Below, in pieces: positions 44,283 through 53,864 of a DNA stretch of 64,000 nt. The position numbers and the translations under genes were made by a program. The notes beneath the pieces are model-generated. The model did no database searches, was not told the DNA's origin, and saw nothing but the letters and a program-made list of their open reading frames with translations. The stretch lies in NCBI RefSeq assembly GCF_000293805.1, contig NZ_AMBZ01000003.1, positions 372,001-436,000 of the forward strand. The letters run 5' to 3'. The DNA is from Paenibacillus alvei DSM 29. GTDB taxonomy: Bacteria > Bacillota > Bacilli > Paenibacillales > Paenibacillaceae. The stretch's first letter is position 1; each line of letters opens with the position of its first letter.

Positions 44283-45047
44283 ATGTTGGAAGTCAGAAAT
44301 GTATCCAAAATATATGAAGGAAAAGTGTCCTACAAGGCGCTTTCAAATTTGAATTTATCGATAGGAAATGGCGAATTCGTCGGCATCATGGGGCCTTCTG
44401 GGAGCGGGAAGACCACATTCCTGAATGTCGTGTCCACGATTGACAAGCCATCGTCGGGAGAAGTGTTGATTGGCGGCAGTAATGCGCATGCTCTTAATAA
44501 GCGCAAGCTTGCCTTGTTCCGCCGTCGGGAACTCGGATTCGTATTTCAGGATTTCAACCTGCTGCAAACATTAACGGTAAAGGAAAATATCGTGTTCCCC
44601 CTTACGCTGGAGAATGTGAGCATTAAGGAGCAAGAGCAGCGTGTTAAGGGTATCGCAGATAAGCTAGGTATTGGTCATATTTTGGACAAGCGCACCTACG
44701 AAATATCTGGCGGTCAGTGTCAGCGCACTGCGATCGCAAGAGCGATTATTCATCAACCTAAGCTGCTGCTTGCGGACGAGCCGACTGGTAATTTGGATTC
44801 CAAATCAGCCAAGGACGTGCTTGAAATGATGGAGAAAATCAACAAGGAAGATGGCACCACAATGATGATGGTAACCCATGATGCGTTTGCAGCGAGCTAT
44901 TGCGACCGTGTCATTTTCATCAAGGATGGTACGCTGTACCAAGAGCTGCACAAACACGATCAACGACAAGTATTCTTCCAAGAGATTATGAATGTATTGT
45001 CGGCATTGGGGGGAGCGGAAGATGAACTTTCGTCAGTTCGCGTTTAA
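44283..45047 (+). CDS. BceA-like ABC transporter ATP-binding protein, copy 1
   Basis: A 254-residue ATPase of the bacitracin/lantibiotic-resistance (Bce/MacB) group: Walker A GPSGSGKTT, Q-loop FVFQDFNLLQTLTVKENIVFP (split by LQ), signature ISGGQCQRTAIARAI, Walker B LLLADEPTGNLD and H-loop VTHDAF. It works with the ten-helix BceB-like permease, whose gene overlaps its 3' end by 26 bases. Such pairs release cell-wall precursors from peptide antibiotics and signal to a BceS kinase. ATG 44283 follows GAAGGAGTG. A second, nearly identical pair follows at 47125. No bceRS genes are in the window. Confidence 0.92.
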   Translation: MLEVRNVSKIYEGKVSYKALSNLNLSIGNGEFVGIMGPSGSGKTTFLNVVSTIDKPSSGEVLIGGSNAHALNKRKLALFRRRELGFVFQDFNLLQTLTVKENIVFPLTLENVSIKEQEQRVKGIADKLGIGHILDKRTYEISGGQCQRTAIARAIIHQPKLLLADEPTGNLDSKSAKDVLEMMEKINKEDGTTMMMVTHDAFAASYCDRVIFIKDGTLYQELHKHDQRQVFFQEIMNVLSALGGAEDELSSVRV

Positions 45048-46929
45048 GAACGTTTTTCGGAACAAACGGCTGTATGCCGGTTATTTCATAAGCTGCGCGT
45101 TCTCCGTCATGATTTTCTTCGTCTATTCGATGCTGGCTTTTCACCCGGAATTGAATATGGCTGGCAGCGGCAAGTATGGCAGGGGCGCGCAAGCAGGGAT
45201 GGAAGTCGCGCAGTATATCATTTATGTATTTTCCTTCTTCTTTATCCTGTATTCAATGAGCGTCTTCCTGAAGACTCGAAAGAAAGAGTTCGGTGTCTGC
45301 ATCATGCAGGGGATGTCTGATATGCAGTTGAAGCGCCTCGTATTTGTAGAAAATATCATTATTGGATTTGCTTCAACCGTTGCAGGTATATTGACTGGAC
45401 TAGTCATGTCTAAGGGAATGCTCATGCTGGGTTCATCGCTGTTGTATTTGGATGATCCATTGTCATTCTATTTCCCAACGACGGCGTTGTGGTTCACGTT
45501 CGCAGCTTTCATGGCATTGTTTATTGCGATTTCATTATTTACGGCTACCATATTGCGTACAAGTTCCTTGATTGACCTGCTGAAAGCTTCGACGAAGCCG
45601 AAGCCAGAGCCTAAGGCTAATGCGGGGCTCGCGATATTTGCAGCACTATGCATCTTGGGCGGCTATGGAACTGCGTTCGTAGTCCGTGGGGAACAGGTCT
45701 TATTCGCCATGCTGCCTGTCGTCGTTCTAGTCTCAGTAGGCACTTATTTCTTATTCACGCAGCTAAGCGTATTCATCATTCATAGGCTGAAAAAGAAGCA
45801 GAAGCTGTACCGCAGAAACACAAATATGCTGACATTGTCGGACTTGGCCTATCGGATGAAGGACAATGCACGGATGTTCTTCCTCGTCGCGATTATTTCC
45901 ACGGTAGCTTTTACAGCTATTGGTACACTCGTTGGCTTCAAGGCAATGCTGACAAATAGTGTGGCAGACCTGATGCCGCCTATGTCGTATGAATCGAATA
46001 CAATGAGCAATAAGCAAGAGCAGAAACATGTAGCTATGATTGAATCAGCACTCAAGAAAGAAACCATCAAGTATGATGCCTACATCATTCATAGTAAAAC
46101 AGCAGAATTCAAAGACGGATCAATTATGAAGGTGATTGGTGCAACGGAATACAATTCATTCGCTAAAGAGCGCATTCAGCTCGGTCAGGGTGAAGGATTC
46201 ATGCTCGCAACGATAAGCAATGATTTTGGCAATATGAGTTCCACTTCAAATTGGTCGAAGGGGCAGTCCTTGACAGTGAAGCAGACAGGTAAGTTGAAGC
46301 TTGTTGACTCACTTGAGATGACCGACGAGGTGAGACAATATGTATCGGGCGGCGAAGTGCTGGTACTGTCAGATGAGGACTTTAAGGCAATCCCGCTTGC
46401 GAAGTTCGACGAAACACATTATATCTTTAACATGGAAAACTGGCAGGCGACAAAGGCATTGTCAGCAGACCTGGAAAAGCAGTTCCAAACTGAAAAGCAG
46501 CAAGATTTCCGCTTCCAATCCAGAGCGACATCGATGTCAGAACTCAATCAAGGGATGGGACAAATACTGCTGACTGGCTTATTTGTCGGAGTCGTGTTCT
46601 TCGTATCAGCAGGCAGCTTCCTGTACTTCCGCCTATTCTCGGATTTGGATAACGATCTTATCCAGTACCGGGCAATTTCGAAGCTTGGCTTGACAGAAGG
46701 GGAGCTGTCCAAGGTTGTTACGACGCAAATCGGACTTCTGTTCTTTGTTCCGATCATTGTGGCTATCGTCCATGGAGCGGTTGCGCTGAACACGTTGCAG
46801 AACTTGTTCCCGAACGTATCGATTTTGAAAGAAATCATACTCGTATTAGGTACGTTCTTTATCATTCAGGTCGTGTACTTCTTATTCATCCGAGCAAACT
46901 ATGTAAGAAAGCTGAAAAAAGTATTGTAA
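45022..46929 (+). CDS. BceB-like ABC transporter permease, copy 1
   Basis: A 635-residue permease. An N-terminal helix (MNFRQFAFKNVFRNKRLYAG) is followed by three helices, further pairs of helices, a large extracellular domain (residues about 315-510) and three C-terminal helices. This matches BceB topology, where the extracellular loop recognises the antibiotic-lipid complex. ATG 45022 lies inside the end of the ATPase gene (26-base overlap) after GGGGGGAG. It is about as long as the second copy (635 residues) but differs most in the extracellular domain, as expected if the two recognise different peptides. Confidence 0.92.
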   Translation: MNFRQFAFKNVFRNKRLYAGYFISCAFSVMIFFVYSMLAFHPELNMAGSGKYGRGAQAGMEVAQYIIYVFSFFFILYSMSVFLKTRKKEFGVCIMQGMSDMQLKRLVFVENIIIGFASTVAGILTGLVMSKGMLMLGSSLLYLDDPLSFYFPTTALWFTFAAFMALFIAISLFTATILRTSSLIDLLKASTKPKPEPKANAGLAIFAALCILGGYGTAFVVRGEQVLFAMLPVVVLVSVGTYFLFTQLSVFIIHRLKKKQKLYRRNTNMLTLSDLAYRMKDNARMFFLVAIISTVAFTAIGTLVGFKAMLTNSVADLMPPMSYESNTMSNKQEQKHVAMIESALKKETIKYDAYIIHSKTAEFKDGSIMKVIGATEYNSFAKERIQLGQGEGFMLATISNDFGNMSSTSNWSKGQSLTVKQTGKLKLVDSLEMTDEVRQYVSGGEVLVLSDEDFKAIPLAKFDETHYIFNMENWQATKALSADLEKQFQTEKQQDFRFQSRATSMSELNQGMGQILLTGLFVGVVFFVSAGSFLYFRLFSDLDNDLIQYRAISKLGLTEGELSKVVTTQIGLLFFVPIIVAIVHGAVALNTLQNLFPNVSILKEIILVLGTFFIIQVVYFLFIRANYVRKLKKVL

Positions 46930-46960
46930 TGACGAAGGAATATCGCAGTAGATCGTTATT

Positions 46961-46998
46961 GGGGGCAGGCCGTATTATGGCTTGCTCTCTTTTTTTGA
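46961..46998 (+). terminator. terminator after BceAB copy 1
   Basis: GCAGGCC (46965-46971) and GGCTTGC (46979-46985) form a stem with one mismatch, followed by TCTCTTTTTTT. Confidence 0.7.
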
Positions 46999-47023
46999 TT
47001 CAATAGCACAGCAGCTCTGGTGA

Positions 47024-47072
47024 ACATGACAAAAATGAAAGGAAAATGTAAGCAACAACAATGGTTGCATTT
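47024..47072. promoter_or_regulatory. BceR-type operator/promoter element, copy 2
   Basis: The same 49-base element as 44173-44221, with ACATGACAAAAATGAAAGG and AAAATGTAA ... TTGCATTT. The right half-site has one change (TTGC for TTAC). Equal length and spacing argue for conserved regulation of both transporters. Confidence 0.55.
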
Positions 47073-47124
47073 ACTAATTCGCAGTACAGTAAAGATATCG
47101 AAATGACAAGGAGCGTGTGAGACT

Positions 47125-47889
47125 GTGTTAGAGGTTAAAAATGTTTCTAAAGTATATGAAGGTAAAGTTTCCTATAAAGCCTTATCTAATTTGAACCTGA
47201 CCATTCGAGAAGGCGAATTTGTTGGCATCATGGGGCCGTCAGGGAGCGGGAAAACGACATTTTTGAACGTAGTATCGACAATCGACAAGCCCACATCTGG
47301 AGAAGTATTGATCGGTGGGAGTAATGCTCACGCCTTAAATAAGCGCAAGCTGGCATTGTTCCGCCGCCGTCAGCTCGGATTCGTGTTTCAGGATTTCAAC
47401 CTATTGCAAACTTTGACGGTGAAGGAAAATATCGTGTTCCCGTTAACATTGGAAAATGTGAGCATTAAGGAGCAGGAGCAGCGTGTGCAAGCGATAGCGG
47501 AGAAGCTGGGCATCAAGCAAATTTTGGACAAGCGCACGTACGAAATCTCTGGGGGACAATGCCAGCGGACGGCAATCGCTCGTGCGATGATCCATCATCC
47601 GCAGTTGCTGCTTGCGGATGAACCGACAGGGAATTTGGATTCGAAGTCAGCTAAGGACGTGCTCGAAATGATGGAGAAGATCAACAAAGAGGACGGCACG
47701 ACGATGATGATGGTTACACACGATGCATTCGCTGCCAGCTACTGTGATCGCGTGATCTTTATCAAGGACGGCTCGCTGTACCAGGAGCTGCACAAGCATG
47801 ATCAACGACAAGTGTTCTTCCAGGAAATTATGAATGTGTTGTCGGCAATAGGAGGCGCGGAAGATGAACTTTCGTCAGTTCGCGTTTAA
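47125..47889 (+). CDS. BceA-like ABC transporter ATP-binding protein, copy 2
   Basis: A 254-residue ATPase nearly identical to the one at 44283 (differences such as VSKVYEG for VSKIYEG and LTIREGEF for LSIGNGEF), with the same Walker, Q-loop and signature motifs and the same C-terminal EDELSSVRV overlapping the permease. GTG 47125 follows AAGGAGCG. It forms the second half of a tandem gene-pair duplication. The near-identity of the ATPases contrasts with more divergent permeases. Confidence 0.92.
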   Translation: MLEVKNVSKVYEGKVSYKALSNLNLTIREGEFVGIMGPSGSGKTTFLNVVSTIDKPTSGEVLIGGSNAHALNKRKLALFRRRQLGFVFQDFNLLQTLTVKENIVFPLTLENVSIKEQEQRVQAIAEKLGIKQILDKRTYEISGGQCQRTAIARAMIHHPQLLLADEPTGNLDSKSAKDVLEMMEKINKEDGTTMMMVTHDAFAASYCDRVIFIKDGSLYQELHKHDQRQVFFQEIMNVLSAIGGAEDELSSVRV

Positions 47890-49771
47890 AAACGTTATTC
47901 GCAACGCGCGGCTGTATGCCGGTTATTTTATAAGCAGTGCTTTCTCTGTTATGATCTTTTTCGTGTATTCAATGCTGGCTTTCCATCCAGAATTGAATTT
48001 GGCAGAGAGTGGGGGGTTCGGAAAAGGCGCACAAACAGGGATGCAAGTTGCCCAGTATATTATTTACGTCTTTACGTTTTTCTTCATCCTCTATTCGATG
48101 AGCGTCTTCTTGAAGACGCGGAAGAAAGAATTTGGTGTCTGCATCATGCAGGGGATGTCCAATATGCAGCTGAAGCGTCTCGTATTTCTAGAAAATACGA
48201 TCATTGGATTTGCCTCGACTGTAACCGGTATAGCAGCAGGATTGATTATGTCCAAAGGGATGCTTATGCTCGGTTCGTCCATGTTGTATTTGGAGCATTC
48301 GTTATCGTTTTACTTGCCAACAAAGGCGATTTGGTTTACATTTGTGGCTTTTATACTGTTGTTCCTTGCAATCTCATTCTTTACGGCGACAATCTTGCGA
48401 ACAAGCTCACTTATTGACCTATTGAAAGCCTCGATGAAGCCAAAACCCGAGCCGAAGGCGTCGGTATGGCTGGCTATTTTGGCTGCCATGCTGCTGCTGA
48501 TCGGTTATGCGATAGCTTTTGTCGTACGCGGCGCCCTTGTTATGCTGGCCTTGCTGCCAGTTGTCATTCTCGTATCGATTGGCACCTACTTCCTGTTCAC
48601 ACAGCTCAGTGTATACATCATTCACAAGCTGAAGAAGAACAAGAAGCTGTATCGCCGCGGTACAAATATGCTGACACTGTCCGATCTGGCCTACCGGATG
48701 AAGGACAATGCGCGAATGTTCTTCTTGGTCGCGATTATTTCAACAGTAGCGTTTACAGCGATCGGCACGCTTGTCGGGTTCAAGGCGATGTTGACGGAAA
48801 GTGTAGCCGGCTCTATGCCGCCATTATCCTATGAATCGACAACTGGCGATAAGCAGGAGCAGAAACATATTGCCTACATTGAAGCAGGGCTGAAGAAGGA
48901 AAATATTAGTTACGACTCTTTTGTCATTCATAATAAGGATGCGAAGCTGAAGGATAGATACTCTTTTAATGCGATACCAGTATCTGATTATAATCGAATC
49001 ACGGAGGATAAGATTGCTGTAGATGCAGGAAGCGCGATATTGCTGCAATTCAAGATGGATGACTTCGGGTATAACCGAGGAAAGACGGACTGGTCGAAGG
49101 GGCAGACCTTGACCCTGAGCAACGGTAGCAAGCTTCAATTGGCAGATGTGCCTCAGATGAGCAGGGATGTTCGCCAATACATGACTGCACATCATGTGCT
49201 TGTGATGTCGGATGAAGATTTCAAGGTGCTGCCTGCTTCTAAGACAGATATGACAAACCATATTTACATTATGGATAATTGGCAAAGTACGAAGAAACTG
49301 TCCGAGCAATTGGAAAAGCAATTGAATGCGGATCAGGCTGGTGCCAACTACCGATTCAGTTCGAGAGCACTTGCGATGACGGAAATGAATCAGGGCATGG
49401 GACAGATTTTGCTGACAGGCTTGTTCGTTGGCATCGTATTTTTCGTGGCGGCAGGCAGCTTCCTGTACTTCCGGTTGTTCTCGGATTTGGATCACGACAT
49501 CATTCAGTATCGTGCCATTTCGAAGCTCGGCTTGACAGAAGGGGAGTTGTCAAAAATTGTATCCACTCAAATTGGCCTGTTGTTCTTTGTTCCGATCATC
49601 GTAGCTGTCCTTCATGGAGCTGTGGCATTGAACACGCTGCAAAATTTGTTCCCGCAAATCTCTATTTTGAAGGAAATCGTACTTGTACTCGGTACATTCT
49701 TCGTTATACAGGTACTCTATTTCTTGTTCATCCGAGCAAACTATGTGAAAAAACTAAAGAAGGTGTTGTAG
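47864..49771 (+). CDS. BceB-like ABC transporter permease, copy 2
   Basis: A 635-residue permease with the same start (MNFRQFAFKNVIRNARLYAG) and topology as copy 1. Membrane regions are highly similar (for example GTNMLTLSDLAYRMKDNARM); the extracellular part from about residue 335 to 500 differs strongly (KDRYSFNAIPVSDYNR against KDGSIMKVIGATEYNS). That pattern suggests duplication followed by divergence in ligand recognition. It overlaps the ATPase gene by 26 bases and ends at a strong terminator. Confidence 0.92.
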   Translation: MNFRQFAFKNVIRNARLYAGYFISSAFSVMIFFVYSMLAFHPELNLAESGGFGKGAQTGMQVAQYIIYVFTFFFILYSMSVFLKTRKKEFGVCIMQGMSNMQLKRLVFLENTIIGFASTVTGIAAGLIMSKGMLMLGSSMLYLEHSLSFYLPTKAIWFTFVAFILLFLAISFFTATILRTSSLIDLLKASMKPKPEPKASVWLAILAAMLLLIGYAIAFVVRGALVMLALLPVVILVSIGTYFLFTQLSVYIIHKLKKNKKLYRRGTNMLTLSDLAYRMKDNARMFFLVAIISTVAFTAIGTLVGFKAMLTESVAGSMPPLSYESTTGDKQEQKHIAYIEAGLKKENISYDSFVIHNKDAKLKDRYSFNAIPVSDYNRITEDKIAVDAGSAILLQFKMDDFGYNRGKTDWSKGQTLTLSNGSKLQLADVPQMSRDVRQYMTAHHVLVMSDEDFKVLPASKTDMTNHIYIMDNWQSTKKLSEQLEKQLNADQAGANYRFSSRALAMTEMNQGMGQILLTGLFVGIVFFVAAGSFLYFRLFSDLDHDIIQYRAISKLGLTEGELSKIVSTQIGLLFFVPIIVAVLHGAVALNTLQNLFPQISILKEIVLVLGTFFVIQVLYFLFIRANYVKKLKKVL

Positions 49772-49803
49772 GACGGGTTCAGTCATACGTACTCGATAGT
49801 AAG

Positions 49804-49833
49804 GAGCAGACCGTTGATCGGTCTGCTCTTTGT
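49804..49833 (+). terminator. terminator after BceAB copy 2
   Basis: A perfect 9-bp stem GAGCAGACC (49804-49812) / GGTCTGCTC (49820-49828) followed by TTTGTT. It may also serve the converging HPP gene. Confidence 0.8.
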
Positions 49834-49849
49834 TGCATAATGGCTTGAT

Positions 49850-50365
49850 TTAGAGCCATCGCTTCGGATAATGAAATCCGCGTGCACGATGGTAAGCCCA
49901 AGCTGCCAGCACCAAGATTACAGCTCCGATTCCTACGGGGAGCAGCAGAAATGACCACGAAGCACCCGTCATCATCATAAGCAGCGGATCTGCGCCCGCA
50001 GGCGGGTGAACGGTATGCGTCCACTGCATCAGGATTATGGCAAGACCGATAGCAAGCGCTAAGCTCCACGGATGCACGCCACAACTTGAGCCAATGATAA
50101 ATCCGACGAGGGAACTGATGAGATGTCCGCCCACGACATTGCGCGGCTGTGCTAGCGGACTGTCCGGCAATGCGAAGAGAATGACACAGGATGCTCCAAA
50201 TGGTGCCATCAGATAGGGCCAATTGCTCCATTTTTCAAGTACAGCCAGCAGCAATATGGCTAAAGCTCCACCGATTCCTGCGGTAAAATACATTTTTATG
50301 TTCATGAAATAGTTACGATTATAATCTGATCGATTCGATGTTTGTTTTACAGTTGATTGATCCAT
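49850..50365 (-). CDS. HPP-family integral membrane protein
   Basis: A 171-residue membrane protein with four hydrophobic segments and the family signature HTVHPPAGADPLLMM near residue 115, plus WPYLMAPFGASCVILFALPD and QPRNVVGGHLISSLVG. HPP proteins are putative transporters; some plant and cyanobacterial members carry nitrite. ATG 50365 follows GAGGAAGGA. It is divergent from a LysR regulator, with a palindrome in the shared promoter region. Confidence 0.88.
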   Translation of the reverse strand: MDQSTVKQTSNRSDYNRNYFMNIKMYFTAGIGGALAILLLAVLEKWSNWPYLMAPFGASCVILFALPDSPLAQPRNVVGGHLISSLVGFIIGSSCGVHPWSLALAIGLAIILMQWTHTVHPPAGADPLLMMMTGASWSFLLLPVGIGAVILVLAAWAYHRARGFHYPKRWL

Positions 50366-50478
50366 ACAGCAACATCCTTCCTCGGTTCTTGTTAGGACGC
50401 GCGCTTCCAAACTACTTCTGCATCGATGTCTGAAAACTATTGTATAATGAATACAGGTATTTGTAATACGAATAATTT

Positions 50479-50493
50479 CGATATAATATATCG
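50479..50493. promoter_or_regulatory. palindrome CGATATA-A-TATATCG, candidate LysR operator
   Basis: A perfect 7-1-7 dyad midway between the divergent HPP and LysR genes. LysR regulators bind interrupted dyads of this size in such intergenic regions. Confidence 0.45.
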
Positions 50494-50570
50494 GGAAATG
50501 AAATATCTAATATACAATCGAAATTGCATGGATACGATCAAATTGGAATTGACTAAAAGAAGGAGTAAAT

Positions 50571-51464
50571 ATGATGCTGGATAAATTAGATGGGCGCCAG
50601 ATTGCAACGGTATGGGCAGTTGCACAAGCGAGGAACATCAGTCAAGCTGCCGAGCAGCTTGGTTATGTGCAGTCCACTGTGACCTCACACGTTCAGTCGG
50701 TAGAGAAAATAGTAGGACATGCCTTATTTCATCGTTTGCCCCGCGGTGTGGAATTGACAGAGGCCGGAGCTATATTCATGAAGTACATGGAGCGTTGGCA
50801 GCAGCTTAATTCAGAACTAAGAGAAGAATTGCTGGAAGGGCATCAGCTTGTAGGGGAGGTTGCAATAAGTATATTGGAATCGTTTTGCACGACGAGAATG
50901 CCGGCAATGCTAAAATCTATATTTCGGAAGCACCCTGGCATTAAGCTTCAGCTGATTCCAGGTTTCATGGATGATACATGCCATCGGGTGCTTAAAGGGG
51001 AGTGCGAGCTTGGAATTGTGCCTTGCCGACCGCAGATGGAAGGGGTGGAGTTCGTACCTCTTGTTCGAGAGCGTATGGTATGGGTAGTTTCAATGGATAT
51101 GCGATCGCAATGGGATAAGCAAGGGTGGGAAGCGTTTGAGACGGTCAGGGTAATTGGGTTTGGGCCGCAATGCGCATATCAGACTATGGCATTCGAACTG
51201 TTGCAGGAGCGCGGGCTCAACCCGATTCAATACAGTACCTTCCACAGCATAGAGATGATGAAGCAGACGATTAAGCTTGGTTTGGGAATGGCACTGCTTC
51301 CATACAGCGCAGTGTGGGAGGAGGTAGAGCAAGGGGATTTGGAATGCCTGCCGTTACGGGAGCAATATTTGACGCATGGGCTTATATGGAAACAGGGGGA
51401 TGATTTATCCCCCGCAGCGATTACCATACGTGACATACTGGTCAATCGTTTCATGATGGACTAA
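50571..51464 (+). CDS. LysR-family transcriptional regulator
   Basis: A 297-residue regulator. The N-terminal winged HTH (FVAVAQ-like AVAQARNISQAAEQLGYVQS and TVTSHVQSVEKIVGHALFHR) is followed by a linker helix and a type 2 periplasmic-binding-like effector domain (VAISILESFCTTRMPAML; CELGIVPCRPQMEGVEFVPL). ATG 50571 or 50574 follows AAGGAG by about 7 bases. Being divergent from the HPP gene, it most likely controls that gene and itself. Effector unknown. Confidence 0.9.
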   Translation: MMLDKLDGRQIATVWAVAQARNISQAAEQLGYVQSTVTSHVQSVEKIVGHALFHRLPRGVELTEAGAIFMKYMERWQQLNSELREELLEGHQLVGEVAISILESFCTTRMPAMLKSIFRKHPGIKLQLIPGFMDDTCHRVLKGECELGIVPCRPQMEGVEFVPLVRERMVWVVSMDMRSQWDKQGWEAFETVRVIGFGPQCAYQTMAFELLQERGLNPIQYSTFHSIEMMKQTIKLGLGMALLPYSAVWEEVEQGDLECLPLREQYLTHGLIWKQGDDLSPAAITIRDILVNRFMMD

Positions 51465-51495
51465 TAGGCTAGGGCAAATCAAGTATGTATGGATA

Positions 51496-52338
51496 CTATG
51501 ATAGTGGCAAAGGTTTTTTGTCCTCTTTTTTGCTGCGACAAGCAGCAGCATATTGCTTGTTAGGGTCGCACTCATCATCGATAGCGATGGATTGAGTCGA
51601 CAGCTCTTCCTTCCATTGGGCAGGCAATGGACAATTGGTAACGAGCATTTGGAAGCTGGATAAATCAGCGATTTTGATTAAACCGATTTTCTCGCATTTC
51701 GTTATATCTGCAACTAGTATCGTTTGTTTCGCATGCTGGAGCATAATTTTGCGCATTTCGGCTTCATCCTCATTGGCATCGGTTACTCCATGCTTCAGAT
51801 CGATGCCGGAGCAGGAAAGAAAGGCTTTGTCGGCAGTGTATCGGGAAAGAGATTTGGCAGCAGCGTGGCCAGAATAGGATAGCGAGCGGCGACGAAGCGT
51901 GCCGCCTGTGCTGATTAATCTGATATCCTCGGCATCCGCCAGCTCCATGAGGACGTTAAGCGAGTTCGTGATGACGGTCAATTGTTTATGTGTTTTTATG
52001 ATCTTGGCAATGTGAAGTGAAGTTGTACTGGAGTCGAGCATAATCGTATCCCCGTTACGGATAAGTTTAGCGCATTTTGTTCCGATCCACTTCTTCTCCG
52101 ATAAATAACAGTCCTCGCGCACCCATACAGGGACCTCGGAGCTAACGGAAGTCTCTGCTAAAAAAGCCCCCCCATGCGTTCTAAGCAGGAGCCCTTCCTT
52201 CTCCATGCGACCCAGGTCTCTTCGCACTGTCTCTTCGGTTACTCGAAACTGCTTGCTGAGCTCTGCGACGAGGACTCTGCCGTCTTTGTACAGGTGCTGC
52301 ATGATGCGTTTTCGGCGTTCAATGGCTAACAATGGCAT
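51496..52338 (-). CDS. DeoR-family transcriptional regulator
   Basis: A 280-residue protein. It has the HTH AIERRKRIMQHLYKDGRVLV and LSKQFRVTEETVRRDLGRME, then the phosphosugar-binding domain with GDTIMLDSSTTSLHIAK, LTVITNSLNVLMELAD, ISTGGTLRRRSLSYSG and KAFLSCSGIDLKHGVTDANE. The C-terminus is extended by about 25 polar residues. It is divergent from the metallophosphoesterase and ABC genes at 52575-57741, so it probably represses them and responds to a phosphorylated sugar. The closest paralogue here is the DeoR at 7485. Confidence 0.9.
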   Translation of the reverse strand: MPLLAIERRKRIMQHLYKDGRVLVAELSKQFRVTEETVRRDLGRMEKEGLLLRTHGGAFLAETSVSSEVPVWVREDCYLSEKKWIGTKCAKLIRNGDTIMLDSSTTSLHIAKIIKTHKQLTVITNSLNVLMELADAEDIRLISTGGTLRRRSLSYSGHAAAKSLSRYTADKAFLSCSGIDLKHGVTDANEDEAEMRKIMLQHAKQTILVADITKCEKIGLIKIADLSSFQMLVTNCPLPAQWKEELSTQSIAIDDECDPNKQYAAACRSKKEDKKPLPLS

Positions 52339-52574
52339 TCACACATCCTTACGATATGGTTGACAATGGTGGCATCTTCTTTATGTAGAACTATATTATA
52401 GCGAAATATGGTATTTTTGACGAGTTAAGATAGCTTAACATTTTACAAAATAATTGAACCTCCAATTCTTGCTGGTCATCTAGCGAAAAAGGGAATAGAC
52501 TAAGGGAGAGTTATCCATTCTTTATGTCGTTCGAATCGATTACATGGAATGAATAGGACAAGGGAGATGATCGA

Positions 52575-53825
52575 ATGATGTCAGCACAGACACAGCCTAC
52601 ACTCGTTTTTCCCGTAATTAGTGACGTACATATCGACCCATCTGGTGAAGAAAGTGTTGTTAAGTTCGAACGTGCGATGTTGCAGTTGAATGCGAGGGCG
52701 CCTCATCAGGATGCATTCGTGATCGTAGGTGACTTGACAAACAACGGACTAGAAGAAGAATATGATCGCAATATGGAGGTTTTTTACAAGCACAAACTTC
52801 CAGAAGCAAAGCCGCTCATTGCGATTGGCAACCACGACTATTGGAATGGACTTCCGATCGAGGAGGCGCAGGCACGCTTTCTAGCGAAAACGGAAATGCC
52901 TTCATTATATTTTCATGAGGTGATAAAGGGCTATCATTTCATCGTGTTGGCGACGGAGGACAAAGTTACATCAGGATACTTTTCGTTGGAACAAATTGCA
53001 TGGCTTCGCGAACAGCTGCAAATGGCTGCAGCAGATTCATCAGATCGGCCCATTTTTATATTCTTGCACCAACACTTGAAGGACACGGTTTACGGCAGTG
53101 AGGATTGGGGCATCTTGGACAACATTGAACCTCTGATGAAGGCATTGCGCCCCTATCCGCAGGTGATCACATTCTCTGGACATTCTCACTATCCGCTTCA
53201 AGATCCGCGCAGCATCCATCAGAAGGATTTTACTTCCGTTGGAACAGCCTCGCTAAGCTATATGGAAGTGGAGCATGGCAAGCTGCAGGGAAACTTGCCG
53301 TTAAGGGGCGAGTATTTCAGTCAAGGCTGCCTTGTTGAGGTGTATGAGGATCGCGTTGCTATTCATAGGCTTGATTTCGTGTATGAACGGGAGCTTGGAG
53401 ATACATGGGTCGTACCTCAGCCGGCCTCTCGATCTTCCTTCATCTATACCAATATTCGAGATGCAGAAGCACCGACCTTCCCGCCGCATGCGGTTCTTCT
53501 TGTAGAAGCAGACTGTACAACATCGAATTCGACCGTCATTATTTTCGATCAAGCGATAGATAATGAGCTTGTACATTCTTATCGAATTTCATTTAAGCCT
53601 CATGCAGCAGATGCAGCTGTCGAGTATTTTGCATACTCTGAGTATTATAAGTACCCTGTTCCCGAAAAGCTTCGTCTTGAGATTCCAGGGTTGGAACCAG
53701 ATCGTGAGTACTTGATTACCGTGCAGGCGATCGATGCTTTCGGGAATGTGAGCGAGCAAATGCTGCAAGGCAGCTGCCGCACATGTCCTGCAGAAGCATT
53801 GACGGATAGAGTTCGGACAAACTAA
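52575..53825 (+). CDS. metallophosphoesterase with C-terminal fibronectin-like domain
   Basis: A 416-residue calcineurin-like phosphoesterase. The two-metal site is complete: DVHID (Asp and His, residues 17-21), VGDLTNN, GNHDYW, FLHQHL and FSGHSHYPL. The last 130 residues form a beta domain resembling fibronectin type III (YRISFKPHAADAAVEYFAYS; YLITVQAIDAFGNVSEQ). There is no signal peptide, so it is probably cytosolic. Candidate substrates are phosphodiesters or sugar phosphates delivered by the adjacent LplB/C-type importer; this is inference. ATG 52575 follows AAGGGAG. A terminator separates it from the permease genes. Confidence 0.88.
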   Translation: MMSAQTQPTLVFPVISDVHIDPSGEESVVKFERAMLQLNARAPHQDAFVIVGDLTNNGLEEEYDRNMEVFYKHKLPEAKPLIAIGNHDYWNGLPIEEAQARFLAKTEMPSLYFHEVIKGYHFIVLATEDKVTSGYFSLEQIAWLREQLQMAAADSSDRPIFIFLHQHLKDTVYGSEDWGILDNIEPLMKALRPYPQVITFSGHSHYPLQDPRSIHQKDFTSVGTASLSYMEVEHGKLQGNLPLRGEYFSQGCLVEVYEDRVAIHRLDFVYERELGDTWVVPQPASRSSFIYTNIRDAEAPTFPPHAVLLVEADCTTSNSTVIIFDQAIDNELVHSYRISFKPHAADAAVEYFAYSEYYKYPVPEKLRLEIPGLEPDREYLITVQAIDAFGNVSEQMLQGSCRTCPAEALTDRVRTN

Positions 53826-53864
53826 GTCCTTGCTTTTGTAAGCAACGAAACGGTTTATCCATAG

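Noticed and set aside
44283..49771. The two BceAB pairs as a transposon-borne repeat
   Set aside because: No inverted or target repeats and no transposase; each copy has its own promoter element and terminator, so ordinary tandem duplication is enough.
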